Source: Branchiostoma floridae
Lineage: Eukaryota; Chordata; Leptocardii; Amphioxiformes; Branchiostomatidae
Direction of reading: 5' to 3'
Assembly (NCBI RefSeq): GCF_000003815.2
Contig: NC_049987.1
Coordinates: 16,820,564 to 16,884,563 of the forward strand
Length of the DNA stretch: 64,000 nt
Shown here: one piece after another, positions 33,560 to 45,025 of the stretch
How positions within the stretch are numbered: the stretch's first letter is position 1
Layout: the number at the start of each line of letters is the position of its first letter
The notes under the pieces: generated by a model
Database searches by the model: none
What the model saw: only the letters and a program-made list of their open reading frames with translations
What the model was told of the DNA's origin: nothing
Made by a program: the position numbers and the translations under genes

Positions 33560-34560
33560 AATGTTGTCTTCGCAGACGACATATCAACACACGATTTTCC
33601 CGCCTCCTGTGTTTCTCATTCACGGTCACTTACACAGACGTTTTATGAGGTAAAAAAAGGCAGGAATAACACTTGTAACACTTGTGGTCTATTGCAGACG
33701 ACATCCTGACAGAATTAATTTTCTTGCTTTCTTTTTTGTCATTTTTGGTCAAAATACGGAGTACAGTTTTGTTGGGTAGAAAAAGAGGTGGGGAAGGAAA
33801 TTGTTACACCTGTAGTCTTCTTCAGACAAGAACCTTTTTTCTCATTTGTGTCATTGTGTCAATAACGTAATGTGCAAAAGTATGCACTTTCTGACAGAAA
33901 CTTCTCCTGAGAACTGGGTAGAAAAAGGCGGGAAAAGAATGTTGTTGTCTTCCTCAGACGATATCACAACATGACGTTTCCAAAGGTGGTTTCCATGTGT
34001 CTAGGATTGCTCTAACTTTCCCGCCTCCCGTATTTGTCACTCATGGTCACCTACAGAGTCTTTTTGTGAGGTAAAAAAAGCGCCAACAGAACTTGTTACA
34101 AATGTTGTCTTAGCGAGACGACGTCCCAGTGCGATACTAAACCATCATTAGCTCCTTATTCAAAGCACACCACTGTTGTATCTGGCTACATTTTACATCT
34201 GATAACTGTTATTCATTCTAAAATGCACAACTATTAAAATCTCTATTTAGGAATGTCACACGGTATAAATTGTATATACGTTTACAAACTAGACTTAGAA
34301 CTTTCTGGTTTTCGTCTAACAAACTTATGGGTTTTATACAAATTCATCAGTTTAAGGGGAATTATAATGGAATGTAGACGTTGTAGTCTGCCCTAGACAA
34401 CCTCAAAGCATTAACTTCTTTTCGTATGAAGTTCTTTGTTTTTAATTTTCGGTTGTCTGTTATGTCTTAAAACACAGCGGGACCACTGAGAATTTTTTGT
34501 TGGGAAATTTATCTGAAAGGAAGAGGTTTAGATATTATTGTCTTGTCGAGACGATATCCA
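33560..34560 (+). repeat. Dense array of TGTTGTCT...AGACGACA hairpin units (seven copies)
   Basis: Hairpins are at 33562-33581, 33683-33703, 33811-33831, 33943-33963, 34103-34123, 34381-34402 and 34536-34556. The units also share a GGTAAAAAAAGGC-like block and a TTGTTACA block before the hairpin, spaced about 120-280 bp. Loops are 4-5 bases and variable; stems are kept with G-T pairs or paired changes. Confidence 0.85.
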
Positions 34561-36339
34561 AGTGCTAAATTAAACTATGGGTTTATCAATTGAACTTACG
34601 GTCACTTAAAAAGTGTACATAGCGGCAAATTACAATATTTGGTTTTGTTGTTTTATCATTAGGACATTTCTACGCTAATCTAACATATATTAAAGACAAA
34701 CTGACAAATAACAATATTCGGGAGGTGAAAAAATGCAATTTTCCATTGCTATACGTCCCCTCCTTTTCGTTTGAAGAACTTCGGCTGATAACGGTTTACT
34801 GTGTTATGTAGTCTTAAATTATCGCCCCTAACCTTTTGCCGAATTGTCTCTTAATATGTACCCACACTCACGTGCAACTAGTACTGGAGTTTTATGATAT
34901 CTATCTCCAGACAACGTTTAGTGCAGACTGATCTCTCTTATCAATTGCAACGTAACGTTGTATGTGCAACATCGTCAAAATCGTAAGAAATAGCGAATTG
35001 GATTGGTGCATGTAAAACTAGACTGTGTCGTATTTCCAGTCTTCTTAAGAAAAGTGCTATATGTTCTCGTATCTTGATAGCCGGTATAATGTAATTTTAC
35101 TAGCCATTAATGATTATTGACACAAGAAGTCTATGATTTAAATGATTTAAGACACTATCTCCTTTATTTAAAAGTCCTACGTCCTAATTTTTCAGGTCGT
35201 TTTATCTTCTTTAAAATCTTTTCACAATGACTGAAGAACAGGTCTTGCAAAAATAGCAATATAGCCTATGTCTATCGGTTGGACAAGAGAACTCTTCATT
35301 CATTTATTGTTAAGTATCTGGTACGGTATTTTCACCTTAAAAAGACGCCTTTTTTAAACTTTCTACCTGGCCCCTGGCAGTTTCCTGAAACCGCGTTGTC
35401 TTGACGAATTTTTAGGGCGTGAAAATGTTGTCTTCAACTTTTTCTCACTTTGTTCAAGACAATTCTTCAAAACATTTCATTAGCACCCAAACGTTAATGG
35501 TTTACAACTATCATTTAATTGTAGCAAAAAGAAAACAAAACGCAAACGTTTATTTATTTCCATATAAACTTTTTTGAAAAATTTTAAAAAACTGAAAGTA
35601 TTTTAGTCCTGGCCACAAACGACAAGAAACTTATTTGTTCGAATGTGTGTGTGTTCATTCATTATGGCAGTGTGGAAATGGTATAGTTAATATAGCGTTG
35701 CCTTTCTTTTAATCCATGCTACTATTCGGTTTAAAATCAATCCAGCACTTTGAAATCAGACTACTAGTATTTTATGCGTGTGTGTGTGTGTGTTGTGGGG
35801 GGGGGGGCGTGCGTGAACACAAACCCGTAAGAAAATGAAACAAAAGAAGAAGAAGAAGCCAGCGTTTGTTGTCTTGTCACCACCTTGACGTCTTTCTCAT
35901 TCAAGTGCAGGTAATTGATCTCATTAGCTTTTGCCTCGGGGTTATAGTCAGCAAAGCTAACAAACCATTCACCGCACAACGGTTATCGCTATGGGGGTTA
36001 CAATAACGGCTTTGTGGGTTTGAATGGAACCTGTCGGGTGACTCCCATTGTCATGGTGTGGGTGGGGCGGGGGTGACACAAACTCAAGTTGTCTTACCGA
36101 GACAGGCGTCTCGCAGGAAACTTCTTTAAACTTCAAGACTACTTCGCAGAAAAAAAAACATTAACTCAACTATAGAATAGAATTGTACGCCGGAAAAATA
36201 ATTATTTTTGATCAATATTCATGACAATTTAATTATTTTAGCGGAAGATACATTGTAGTGAGTCGATATAGTTCTCTGTGGCATATTACTTCCAGTCAAT
36301 TCCGTAAAATTAGATCATGTGCATATAAATGCCAAGGAT

Positions 36340-36355
36340 ATATATATATATATAT

Positions 36356-36409
<54 letters not shown>
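36340..36409 (+). repeat. (TA)n microsatellite
   Basis: About 70 bp of nearly pure TA, with one TACATACA interruption. Confidence 0.97.
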
Positions 36410-36410
<1 letters not shown>

Positions 36411-36809
36411 AAAAGAAGATCAGATTGAATTCGATTGTAACAAATGCTTGCAAATTTAGGAAATAACCACCTAACAGGAAATGGCTGCAAAAGGATGATT
36501 TTAAGAAATTGTAACATTTCTTAGCAGAATACTTTTACTAATCTCTGAGAGCACAGATTTGCAAAGGAACTGGCTTTTGCAATGCTAAACACTGTAGAAA
36601 AAAAAATAGATAAAAAAATTTCAAATAGCGTGCTTTCATGACTATCAAATGACAATTGAAATGACTTTCCAAGGTGATTCCCTACGCTGACCATGGCGCC
36701 ATTAGTTTTGAACATTTAGAAAAAGAAATAGATAAAAATATTGACCGAGTTTGCAAATTCCGCAGCAAAATAAAGGTTTCTTTATTTTTAATTCCTTCCT
36801 CAATCACAA

Positions 36810-37055
36810 AAACGATCATTAAATGTGTTGTTTCCCTTACTGTGGCCCAGGCGCCATCGCCCAAGGAGGTCCCGTCCAGTGAATGGGAGTTGCCAGCCGG
36901 GTTGGATGCTGCTCCTCCCCGCTATTCTCCCACAAGTTCACCTGGTGGGCTCACACAGGTGAGAAGATGAACCTGTCACAAACAGGTGTTGTCTGAGCGA
37001 GACAGGTGCACAGAGGGTCGTCAGGTGACGTCTGGGGTTGTACCTTTGCATAAAC
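36810..37055 (+). repeat. Duplicated ~230 bp sequence, copy 1
   Basis: Starts near AACGATCATTAAATGTGTTG and runs through CCCAGGCGCCATCGCC, CCGCTATTCTCCC and a CAGGTG-rich hairpin segment. Copies 2 and 3 are at 39153-39560 and 41205-41330. An open frame of 30-40 codons spans it, but I see no start or splice context. Confidence 0.85.
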
Positions 37056-37449
37056 GTTAAAAAGGTACACGGCCCGACCTATTCTAAAGATTGAGCTATT
37101 CTAAAGCTTGTCAATTTGACAAACAAGTCAATAGTCAATTTTGCACCTGTGAGCTTTTTCACTACAAAGTCTATCATGCAACATTCTTTTTTACCGTATT
37201 CTTCTACAAACTATGACATGAAACTTAAAGCCACGTGTACAACTATATAATATCATGAGAAGAAACGTTTTGTGAACTCAAAATGCTCAAATTCTTGCTA
37301 ACCAACCATGCAGATTTTCTTTAGATAAACCTAATAAGAGGCATAATTATAGCCATTATCTGAGCATGGGGTCACCGACCCCAAGAGATTGATGAGACCC
37401 CATCGTAATTACTCTCGCCCCCCCCCCCCTAAATGTGTTACGGGTACCT

Positions 37450-37715
37450 ACAGAGTTTCAGGCAGGTGCGAGAAAAGTTCGTTATAAACTTCTACATTTG
37501 AAACAGACAGAGATATCAGTCTCACGTATCCATCCATATAAAAAAAGAAATCTGGAATAGGAAATGTTTTATACTGTAATCAAACCTAGATCTTTGATCT
37601 GTAATCAAACCTAGGGCCATATAGTGCGTTTATAGTTTCAAACAGGTGCGAAGAAAGTGCGTTATGAACTTGTATATATGAGCCAGACAGAGGTCTCCGT
37701 CTCACACATCCATTC
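37450..37715 (+). repeat. Tandem repeat with AGAC...GTCT hairpin (two copies)
   Basis: Two copies 180 bp apart share GTTTCA(G/A)GCAGGTGCGA-like, GTTAT(A/G)AACTT and GTCTCAC(G/A)(T/C)ATCCAT blocks. The inverted GACAGAG...GTCT pairs are at 37505-37522 and 37685-37702. Here the arms are in the opposite order from the TTGTCT class. Confidence 0.7.
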
Positions 37716-39152
37716 TCCCTGCTAAAAAATACAAGGAAATCTACCATAGGAGTGACGAGAAGCTGTTGTAATTACAGTATTGAGAAATTGCAAAACTGTC
37801 ACACGGTTGGTGGAAGTTAGAATTGCAAAATGGAGTCATCAGGGTCGTTAGTCTTAATTTATGACCCTCAAAAATGTCGTTGGACGGCAACCAATGTGTG
37901 ATTTCTGTTCCAAACGTACCAAATGTGCCCCTAAGGACTCTGTGTGTCAACATTTCACTTACCATGATACTAGACAGAAACAGATTCTACACAATAATAG
38001 TACATGATTGTATGATGATCTCCAAGCAGATGTAAAGATACGACTTATTTTCATTTTTGTGTGTAACTTAGCACTTTTTCAAGAAGCGATTCGCCTATTT
38101 AACGATTAGAATAATTATCATGAGCTTTGAAAAGGGCGACTGCTTGTAGCTGTAGGAGGGAAACAGATAGTTAAAAAGAGCAATAATAGAAAAGAGTAGT
38201 AAATATTACAAAAGCAGACGTAAACACTCAGAATAATCTTTGAATGCTTCTTTTATATCTGTCTAAAGTTTACACTTGTAAAGCCTTCATTGACACCAGA
38301 AAAGTAGAAAGACTTTTATAGAATTTACAACAACTATACATATAAACAAATAAGTGTATTCAAATGAATTAACTACATCTATGTACGACATATATGTATG
38401 CTGGTTGCATAGCTGCCCCTACGGCCGGTGAGGCTATGGGACCGGTGAGCTGTGAGGTGAGGTGTACGACAAGGCAACTTGACCCTAGCTCGTAAATCTT
38501 ACTCCCAAATGTAAACGCCTGTTGCGTGCATGTAACAACATACACGGAGCGCGTGCAGTGGTTTTCACGCCTCTCCGACGCCTTTGTAATTCAAGTCCAC
38601 CGATCAATCTCATTATCTCATGCCTCGGGCCTTTAGTCATTAAACCAACAAACCATCTGTGTAAAGAAAGACACATTCAGGTCCTAACAATGGTGAATCA
38701 CAATGTGCCATTGTCAGGTGTGTACACCCGCAGTGAACCGTACCTGTGGGCAGGGCGTGTCAAAAACAAGAGTTGTCTTAACCAGACACTGGTCTCGCGA
38801 CCAAGGACTTGACTTTTGTTCTAACTGCTGAGTCAAATTTCATTTCTTCACGAGTTCTAGGTGTATACTACGTAAGAAAGCTAGTACTGATGTGCCATTT
38901 TGGTAGCATTTACCAGGACTTTGGCCAACTAAGGAATAAAAGCATAGTATGAGTTAATTGGCCTAGGAGTGTTGGCCAGCCTGGAAACTATACTTCTGGG
39001 GCGTGTTTTCTTTCTGTCTTATTTGGCCAATTTTTACTTTTTCTCCAGCGACCTGTGGAGCCTGGTAGAGGCTACCATTTTGGCTGGAAAAGGACAAAAA
39101 TGACTTGACTTATGTGTTTCGGAGATATTTTGAATTTTTTCTCCAATTACTA

Positions 39153-39560
39153 AAACGATCATTAAATGTACGTCGATGAAGGTTATCAATCCAGGTCATA
39201 AGATACACCACAAAGCAGTTACTGAAGCAACTGGATATGATTTTGGAAATGGTCAGACGTTTCAGATAGACGTTTCCAGTTGCTTGTCAATGAGTAACTG
39301 CTTTTTGGCGGTCATTTAATGTGTTGTTTCCCCTACTGTGGCCCAGGCGCCATCGCCCAAGGAGGTCCCGTCCAGTGAATGGGAGTTGCCAGCCGGGTTG
39401 GATGCTGCTCCTCCCCGCTATTCTCCCACAAGTTCACCTGGTGGGCTCACACAGGTGAGAAGATGAACCTGTCACAAACAGGTGTTGTCTGGGCGAGACA
39501 GGTGCACAGAGGGACGTCAGGTGATGTCTGGGGTTGTACCTTCGCGTAAACGTTAAAATC
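39153..39560 (+). repeat. Duplicated ~230 bp sequence, copy 2, interrupted by a MITE
   Basis: Nearly identical to copy 1 but split after GATCATTAAATG by the element at 39165-39315. The insertion therefore happened after the duplication. Confidence 0.85.
39165..39315. mobile_element. MITE with GTAGTTACT-type arms, copy 3
   Basis: AAGCAGTTACTGAAGCAACT faces AGTTGCTTGTCAATGAGTAA. It carries the GGTCAGACGTTTCA block seen at 17960. It interrupts the 39153-39560 duplicate. Confidence 0.8.
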
Positions 39561-41204
39561 TGGAATAAAAGTCTCTAAGTTTTTAATAGATTGCTTTTAT
39601 TGCATTCTTTTACCAATCTCTTTAATGTATTTGATAATTTTGGTGTCTAACCTTGTGTGTTACGTACTAGTAGTGATATCTATATAGATACAGATGCGGA
39701 AAAATGCTATTGTATGAACTTGTGAGTTTTTCTATATTTTGGCACACAGTTACAGGATGCCATAACGTTAAATTTGATAATTGTATGTCTGTTCTTGGCA
39801 AATATAACAGCACAAATGTGCAAAGAGATTATTTATTAGAATGTCAACATTATAAATGATTTATAACTTAGGTAAAAAAATCTCTTTACAAACAATGTGA
39901 TTTCATCCACACGATACTAGTAGTCAGCAATTGCTAATGAACCTTCTAAACACAGTCGAAGGTAATTAACCAAATTAGCTTCAATGACCACCATAAAATG
40001 TCGAACTGACCTCTCGGTGACATGGCGCCAAAGCCACAGGAGGGTTTTCAAACGACAGTACCTGTCCGGACCCGCCCCCCTCCCCACATTGTTCCTCCAC
40101 TGGTACCTGGTGTGTTCTACCCGGGTGGGGAAATCCTGTTACAAACTTGTGTGTCCAAACCAGACGTCACAGCAGTTAATCACCATCACAACGGCAAGAC
40201 AGGCAAAACAAACTACGTAATTATTAATAACACATTCTATCACATTCGTTCACTTTATTTCAAGCATAGAAACTTCTTTGCGAAACAAAGCAAGGAGCTT
40301 TTATCTCCTTGCTTTTGGACAAGAAAATATTTCCTTCGAAATATTCTGTTCTGAAAATTACAAAAAGGAAACAGCATTTACTTCAAAACATTCGTGTTTT
40401 GTTTTACTTGACACCTGACCGTGTCATACTTTTCCTAGTCTTCAAAATCAAAATAGTTTCTTAGATGAATATATTTGGTTAGACGTATGCGTGAATTTGT
40501 TATTCATGCAAAAATATGTCACTGACATTTCTCATAATCTTGTTTTTTTTTCTTGCTTAACAGTAACAAATCTAAGTTGTTGTCTCGTGCTTTTGTTGTT
40601 AAACTAACAAACGATCTGTGACTCGGTAGGGTTCATTGATCCTGAAGAGTTCCAGACTGTGTGTGTTGGCGGGTATGAATAGTACCTGTCCAACAGGTGT
40701 CATTATCAGGTGTGTCCGCCTGCCGCGTGGAGCACACGTGGACAGGGCGTTACATAATCTGTTGTTGTCCTCACCAGACGGTTCTCACTGGTGACCTTGG
40801 CTCAAAACAAAATGGCGTTGAACAAACAGACCCAATAGCCCTACTATCATTTGTTGGACATGTGGCCACTTTTTCATTGATTCAACAAACATAGCCACTC
40901 TCTCCATGATTCAGTAATGGAGTTTCACTCTCTCATTGGTCGAACTGCTAATTGCGATTCTCTCATTGGTCGAAATGATAATTACCATTCTGTCATTGGT
41001 TGAGCTGATAAATGTTATTTGACAGTCACGACGGGTCTGTCACTGTAGATGGAAAGAATTTCCATCAATTACCAAGACAAACAGCTCAGTCATGTCAGTT
41101 CCAATCCAAAACGATGCACTGCAAAAAAGATGATAAAAATTGTAAACATTTTCACAAAAATTACACATCTTGAAAACAGCAAAACAGACCGTCCAGCGGG
41201 AAAG

Positions 41205-41500
41205 GCCATTAAATATCTAGTTGTGGCCCCTACCGTGGCCCAGGCGCCATCGCCCAATGAGGTCCCGTCCAGTGAATGGGAGTTGCCAGCCGGGTTGGAT
41301 GCTGCTCCTCCCCGCTATTCTCCCTGTGTGTGTTGATGAGTTTGAATGGTACCTGTCCAACAGGTGTCATTATCAGGTGTGTCCGCCTGCCGCGTGGAGC
41401 ACACGTGGACAGGGCGTTACATAACCAGGTGTTGTCCTCACCAGACGGTTGTCTCACAGGTGACCTTGGGTCAAAACAAAATGGCGTTTATTAATAGACC
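41205..41500 (+). repeat. Duplicated sequence, copy 3, joined to a hairpin unit
   Basis: Shares the CCCAGGCGCCATCGCCCA to CCGCTATTCTCCC part with copies 1 and 2. It then continues as a copy of the 40.68-40.80 kb hairpin unit (CCTGTCCAACAGGTGTC to GGTGACCTTGG). This copy is a chimaera of two repeat types. Confidence 0.8.
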
Positions 41501-42950
41501 CATCCCAAAGCCCCGCGGGTTTTCAAGGAGGCATTATCAATGATGATGACTGCCTTTATTCTACATTCATGCCCTATCTGACTAACTACAGACACAATAA
41601 TGAAACCAGAACTGCATTGAATGTCACTTGAAGACAGAGGGAAAATGTCCAGACTTGGTATCACTAGACAAATATCTTAAGTGATGGAACTTTCCTATCA
41701 TTTGTCTAAAAGGAATATTTCTATCGTTAGTTAGCTGCTGTGTTACGCCGAACGGCGGTTATACCGGCTATATAGATACAGATACAGTTACTTATCAAAC
41801 CTTGCAGAATAACCCATATAAACAACGAGGTTTCAGAATCAATGCAATGCAATCCACAAGTTTCAGTCTTAATTTTGCCAAACCAGCTCAAATTTCGACT
41901 TTCAAATAAACCCTGTCAAAGTTGTTTTAAAAGTGTAAAATTGTATCTATGTTTGCATCATAAATATGTTTCCCTCACCACTAAATTTGATAGTTGTTTG
42001 TTTAGAAATATGGTTAGCAATTATAATGCGGTATATATATCTTATTTTGGTAGTTTAAAAGTCCAATATAGATTGACGTCGTCAGTCCGGTTAATGTTTT
42101 TCAAAACTCAACTGTTAGGGGGCGTAGATATTACTTTTGAAACTGAATACGTTTTGGTTTTTTGAACGATTGAAATTTTGAGTGTCATGCTGGATACAAT
42201 AGTTGCAATATCACGAACGGTCGCTGCATGAAAATGGCGCTCCTGCTCTTCCCTAAAAGTCAGGCTATCTGACTAGAACTGAGGGAAATGATTGCTGTCG
42301 GAGAAAATGGCAGACATTCATCTTACATTAGACGTTACCCGTGTTTATTTAGTGAGGTAATTGTAGCAGGTGACAATGAATTGTACGCTTGAAATGAAAA
42401 ACAGGGCATTGGATCAGTTCAATAATGTCTAGAGTAATCTCCGAGCGAAAGTTTGGTATGTCGATGTCAATCGCTCGAGGACAAAGCTGCCATGGAGCTA
42501 ACCATTTGGGAGAGCCACCTTGCGACTCAAAGGGGCATTGGTAAGACCCTTGATCTGTCAGTCTGTCACTTATCTTAAACATCAAATAATAAACTCGAGG
42601 GCCACAGTTAGCAAACGACAGTTATTTTAAAATTGATGATAGGAATTTCGATAGATGAGGACATAGATTGATCAAGTTCGTGAAAAATGTAGCACTATAA
42701 TGGTGTAAAACCGAAACTCAGGTAATATACGGATGGTAGGGAACTTAACAGTAGTCCTAGCACAAACCAGTAAAGAGGGGGCTAAGTACGATGAAATTAT
42801 TTTCCCGAAGCAAAACGCTAATGATAATGAATGAATGAAGACCTTTATTGTACATTTCTGCCCACTGTGCATATATTATATAATACAACAACACAAGGTA
42901 ACGTTGTGTTATACATGTATATAATTTCTTATTATGTCCTCAAACAAACT

Positions 42951-44150
42951 GGTGTCAGTACGTCCCCCCTCCATCCCTTCCGAAACCTGACTGAGACAAC
43001 AACATCTAGAAGGTTCTAAAGTCTACACATTGTGAACTGAGATCTACATATGTGAACTCTATTACGCATGTGCAGGTGCTATATTCGACGTTACGCGGTG
43101 ATGACAAAGCACAATTCGAGCCACTTGCTGGAACTTGTATGTACTTTGGATTGGTGCCCATGTCCAAGGGTTTCGTAATGCCTATTGTGTAACGTTATAC
43201 AAATAACACAGAGTGGGACATATGTAAATGTATTCAATAAACACTTTATCCTAGTGTCAGTGTTATCATGGCAATGATACTAGTAATGTGGCAAAATGTG
43301 TGCCTGCATCAATTTAGTATCACTTGTTGCATGGCACAAACACAAGAAGGAGTTATAGAAGGGACGTCAGCAACATTGTCGACACTTGAAAGACCAAAAA
43401 AAAAAAATCAATAAAATAAATGGCCCGGTTTGTGCCTCTAGCGGAAAGTCCAAATGTATTTTAGCCTGGGGATTTTTTCTGATGAACTGTAAGATTGTAT
43501 GTAACACCGTGGTTGGTCCAAAAAAGATAAGGTGACTTGTTTTCACCAATGAGGGACAATGTAAGTGATGTTATAGCATACCAAGGTGAGCGGGTACGCA
43601 AAGGCATCGCGCAGATATCACTTCCCAACTCAGTCACAGGGGAACGGGGCGGATCTTAACTGATCTCTCGGTAAGACACTAATTAAGATATGGTAAAAAG
43701 AGTAAATCTTACTTATCATATGATTTTCTGACATACGTCGTCGTCATGTCGTTTCTACATACAACTTTTATCTCTGTATTATAATTTCCAGCTGTAGTGA
43801 ATCTACTCTTGCATCGCAGTTTGCAGTACACTGGGTTACCGTTCCCGGTGAGGTTTTCGTAGGAGACAGCTCGGACTACATCCAAAGTAACTAGTACTGT
43901 TTTTAATTTGTTAATAGTTACATGTATCAAGTTGAAAGAAAAAAATGTGGGACAGATAACGGATATGCTAGTATTTGCTTAGCTATAGTAAGGTTCGTTA
44001 CTCTTACTGTTGGAAGTTATTCAGGGCATATAATATGAAATTGATCTGCGCGAGAATGTAATGAACTGACATACGTTGGTAACGTTATGATACTTATATT
44101 ATTATTCTATAATCAGCTGAAAGGATCCGACTTTAGTCTTAGCGTTTTTA
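42951..44150 (+). repeat. Duplication block A (orphan death-domain promoter and 5' exons)
   Basis: About 1.1 kb that is highly similar to 45026-46164. It contains the conserved promoter (kappaB-like site at 43468-43479), an exon-1-like end before GTAAGACA near 43671, and an exon-2-like segment after TTTCCAG near 43791. No death-domain exon follows; a LINE fragment comes next. It is a non-coding duplicate or a promoter without its gene. Confidence 0.85.
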
Positions 44151-45025
44151 CAACCTTTGGTACACATCTGCGGTGGTGATCACTCCTGAAGGTGAAACGG
44201 ATGCTTTCAGCATTAATACCGGAGTCCTTCAGGGTGACCCTTTAGCCCCGTTCCTCTTTATCATTTGTCTCGACTACGCACTACAGTCTTCTATATCCGA
44301 CACAGAAGGGCTAACCCTTAGCCGGCGAAGGAGTCGACGACACCGAGCTGAAACCCTTGCTGACCTAGATTTTGCTGATGATATTGCAAACACGATAGAA
44401 CTCGTACAAAATCTTACCAAAGTGGAAACGCCATGTAAAAAAGTCGGCTTATATCTAAATGCTTCGAAGACAAAGTACATGCATTTAAATCCAACGACTG
44501 GCAGTTTACTTTGGGCCTTTGACGGTTCAGAAATCGAATGTGTCTCTGATTTTAAATACCTAGGCGGTTACTCCTATAGCGTTCATGACATGGATGTTAG
44601 GATCGCTCAGGAATGGAGTGCCTTTCATTATCTACGTAAAATTTCGAAAGCTCCCATTAGAAAACAAACGAAGACAATATTGTGTAAAGCATTGTATTGA
44701 AGCTATTCTATTGTATGGTTCAGAATCATGGGTAATGAACACGTCACGCACCAAAAAAACTTGATGGTACTTATACGGGTAGTGTATGATACATCATGGT
44801 GGAAACACATTAAAGATAGTCAATTATATGGATCTTACCAAATGTTCTGGACACCTGTTTTCGCTAAGAAACGTGTTGGTTGCCCAAGGCTAACTTTGAA
44901 GAACCTTGTTGAGTTAGAAACTGGATTAGACGGTCCGGAACTCCTCGAAACGATAAATGACAGACTTTACTGGAAGTCAAACTTCACTTGCTGCACCTCA
45001 TAGAGAATGACAAATGATGATGATG
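44151..45025 (+). pseudogene. Non-LTR retrotransposon fragment (reverse transcriptase)
   Basis: An open frame at 44173-44700 encodes the middle of a reverse transcriptase: GVLQGDPLAPFLFIICLDYA, then a catalytic-box relative in DFADDIANT, then KYLGGY. The frame shifts near 44700 (YGSESWVMNT continues in another frame), and a last piece at 44880-45000 matches the C-terminal end of such proteins. It ends in (ATG)n-like tail sequence. The 5' half is missing and frames are broken, so it is dead. It sits exactly between the two duplication blocks. Confidence 0.88.

Larger units (their letters stand above)
35764..41500 (+). repeat. Sparse, longer hairpin units with CAGGTG motifs
   Basis: Units around 36.1, 37.0, 38.77, 39.49, 40.15, 40.77 and 41.44 kb carry GTTGTCT-N5-AGAC hairpins (36088, 36987, 38772, 39483, 40147, 40763, 41430). 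Common flanks include ACCTGTC, CAGGTGTCATTATCAGGTG, GGACAGGGCGT and a post-hairpin GTCTC(A/G)C. Several units begin with an AACCAACAAACCAT-like block, near 35955, 38643 and 40607. Divergence between units is high. Confidence 0.75.
26892..42900. other. Large gene-free region with hairpin repeat families
   Basis: No protein gene is recognisable in about 16 kb. It contains GTC-stem hairpin repeats (27.7-28.0, 28.26, 29.16-29.31, 31.54-32.05, 33.56-34.56, 36.1-41.5 kb), TG, GATA and TA microsatellites, one MITE and a sequence of about 230 bp in three copies. Stretches without any feature I can name include 30.1-31.1, 32.1-33.5, 34.6-35.8 and 41.5-42.9 kb. Confidence 0.5.

Noticed and set aside
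36674-36970. Conserved small protein (Pro-rich frame repeated at 36.9, 39.4 and 41.3 kb)
   Set aside because: The frame is kept because the three DNA copies are near-identical. No common start codon, splice context or stop position is seen, and the third copy diverges in mid-frame.
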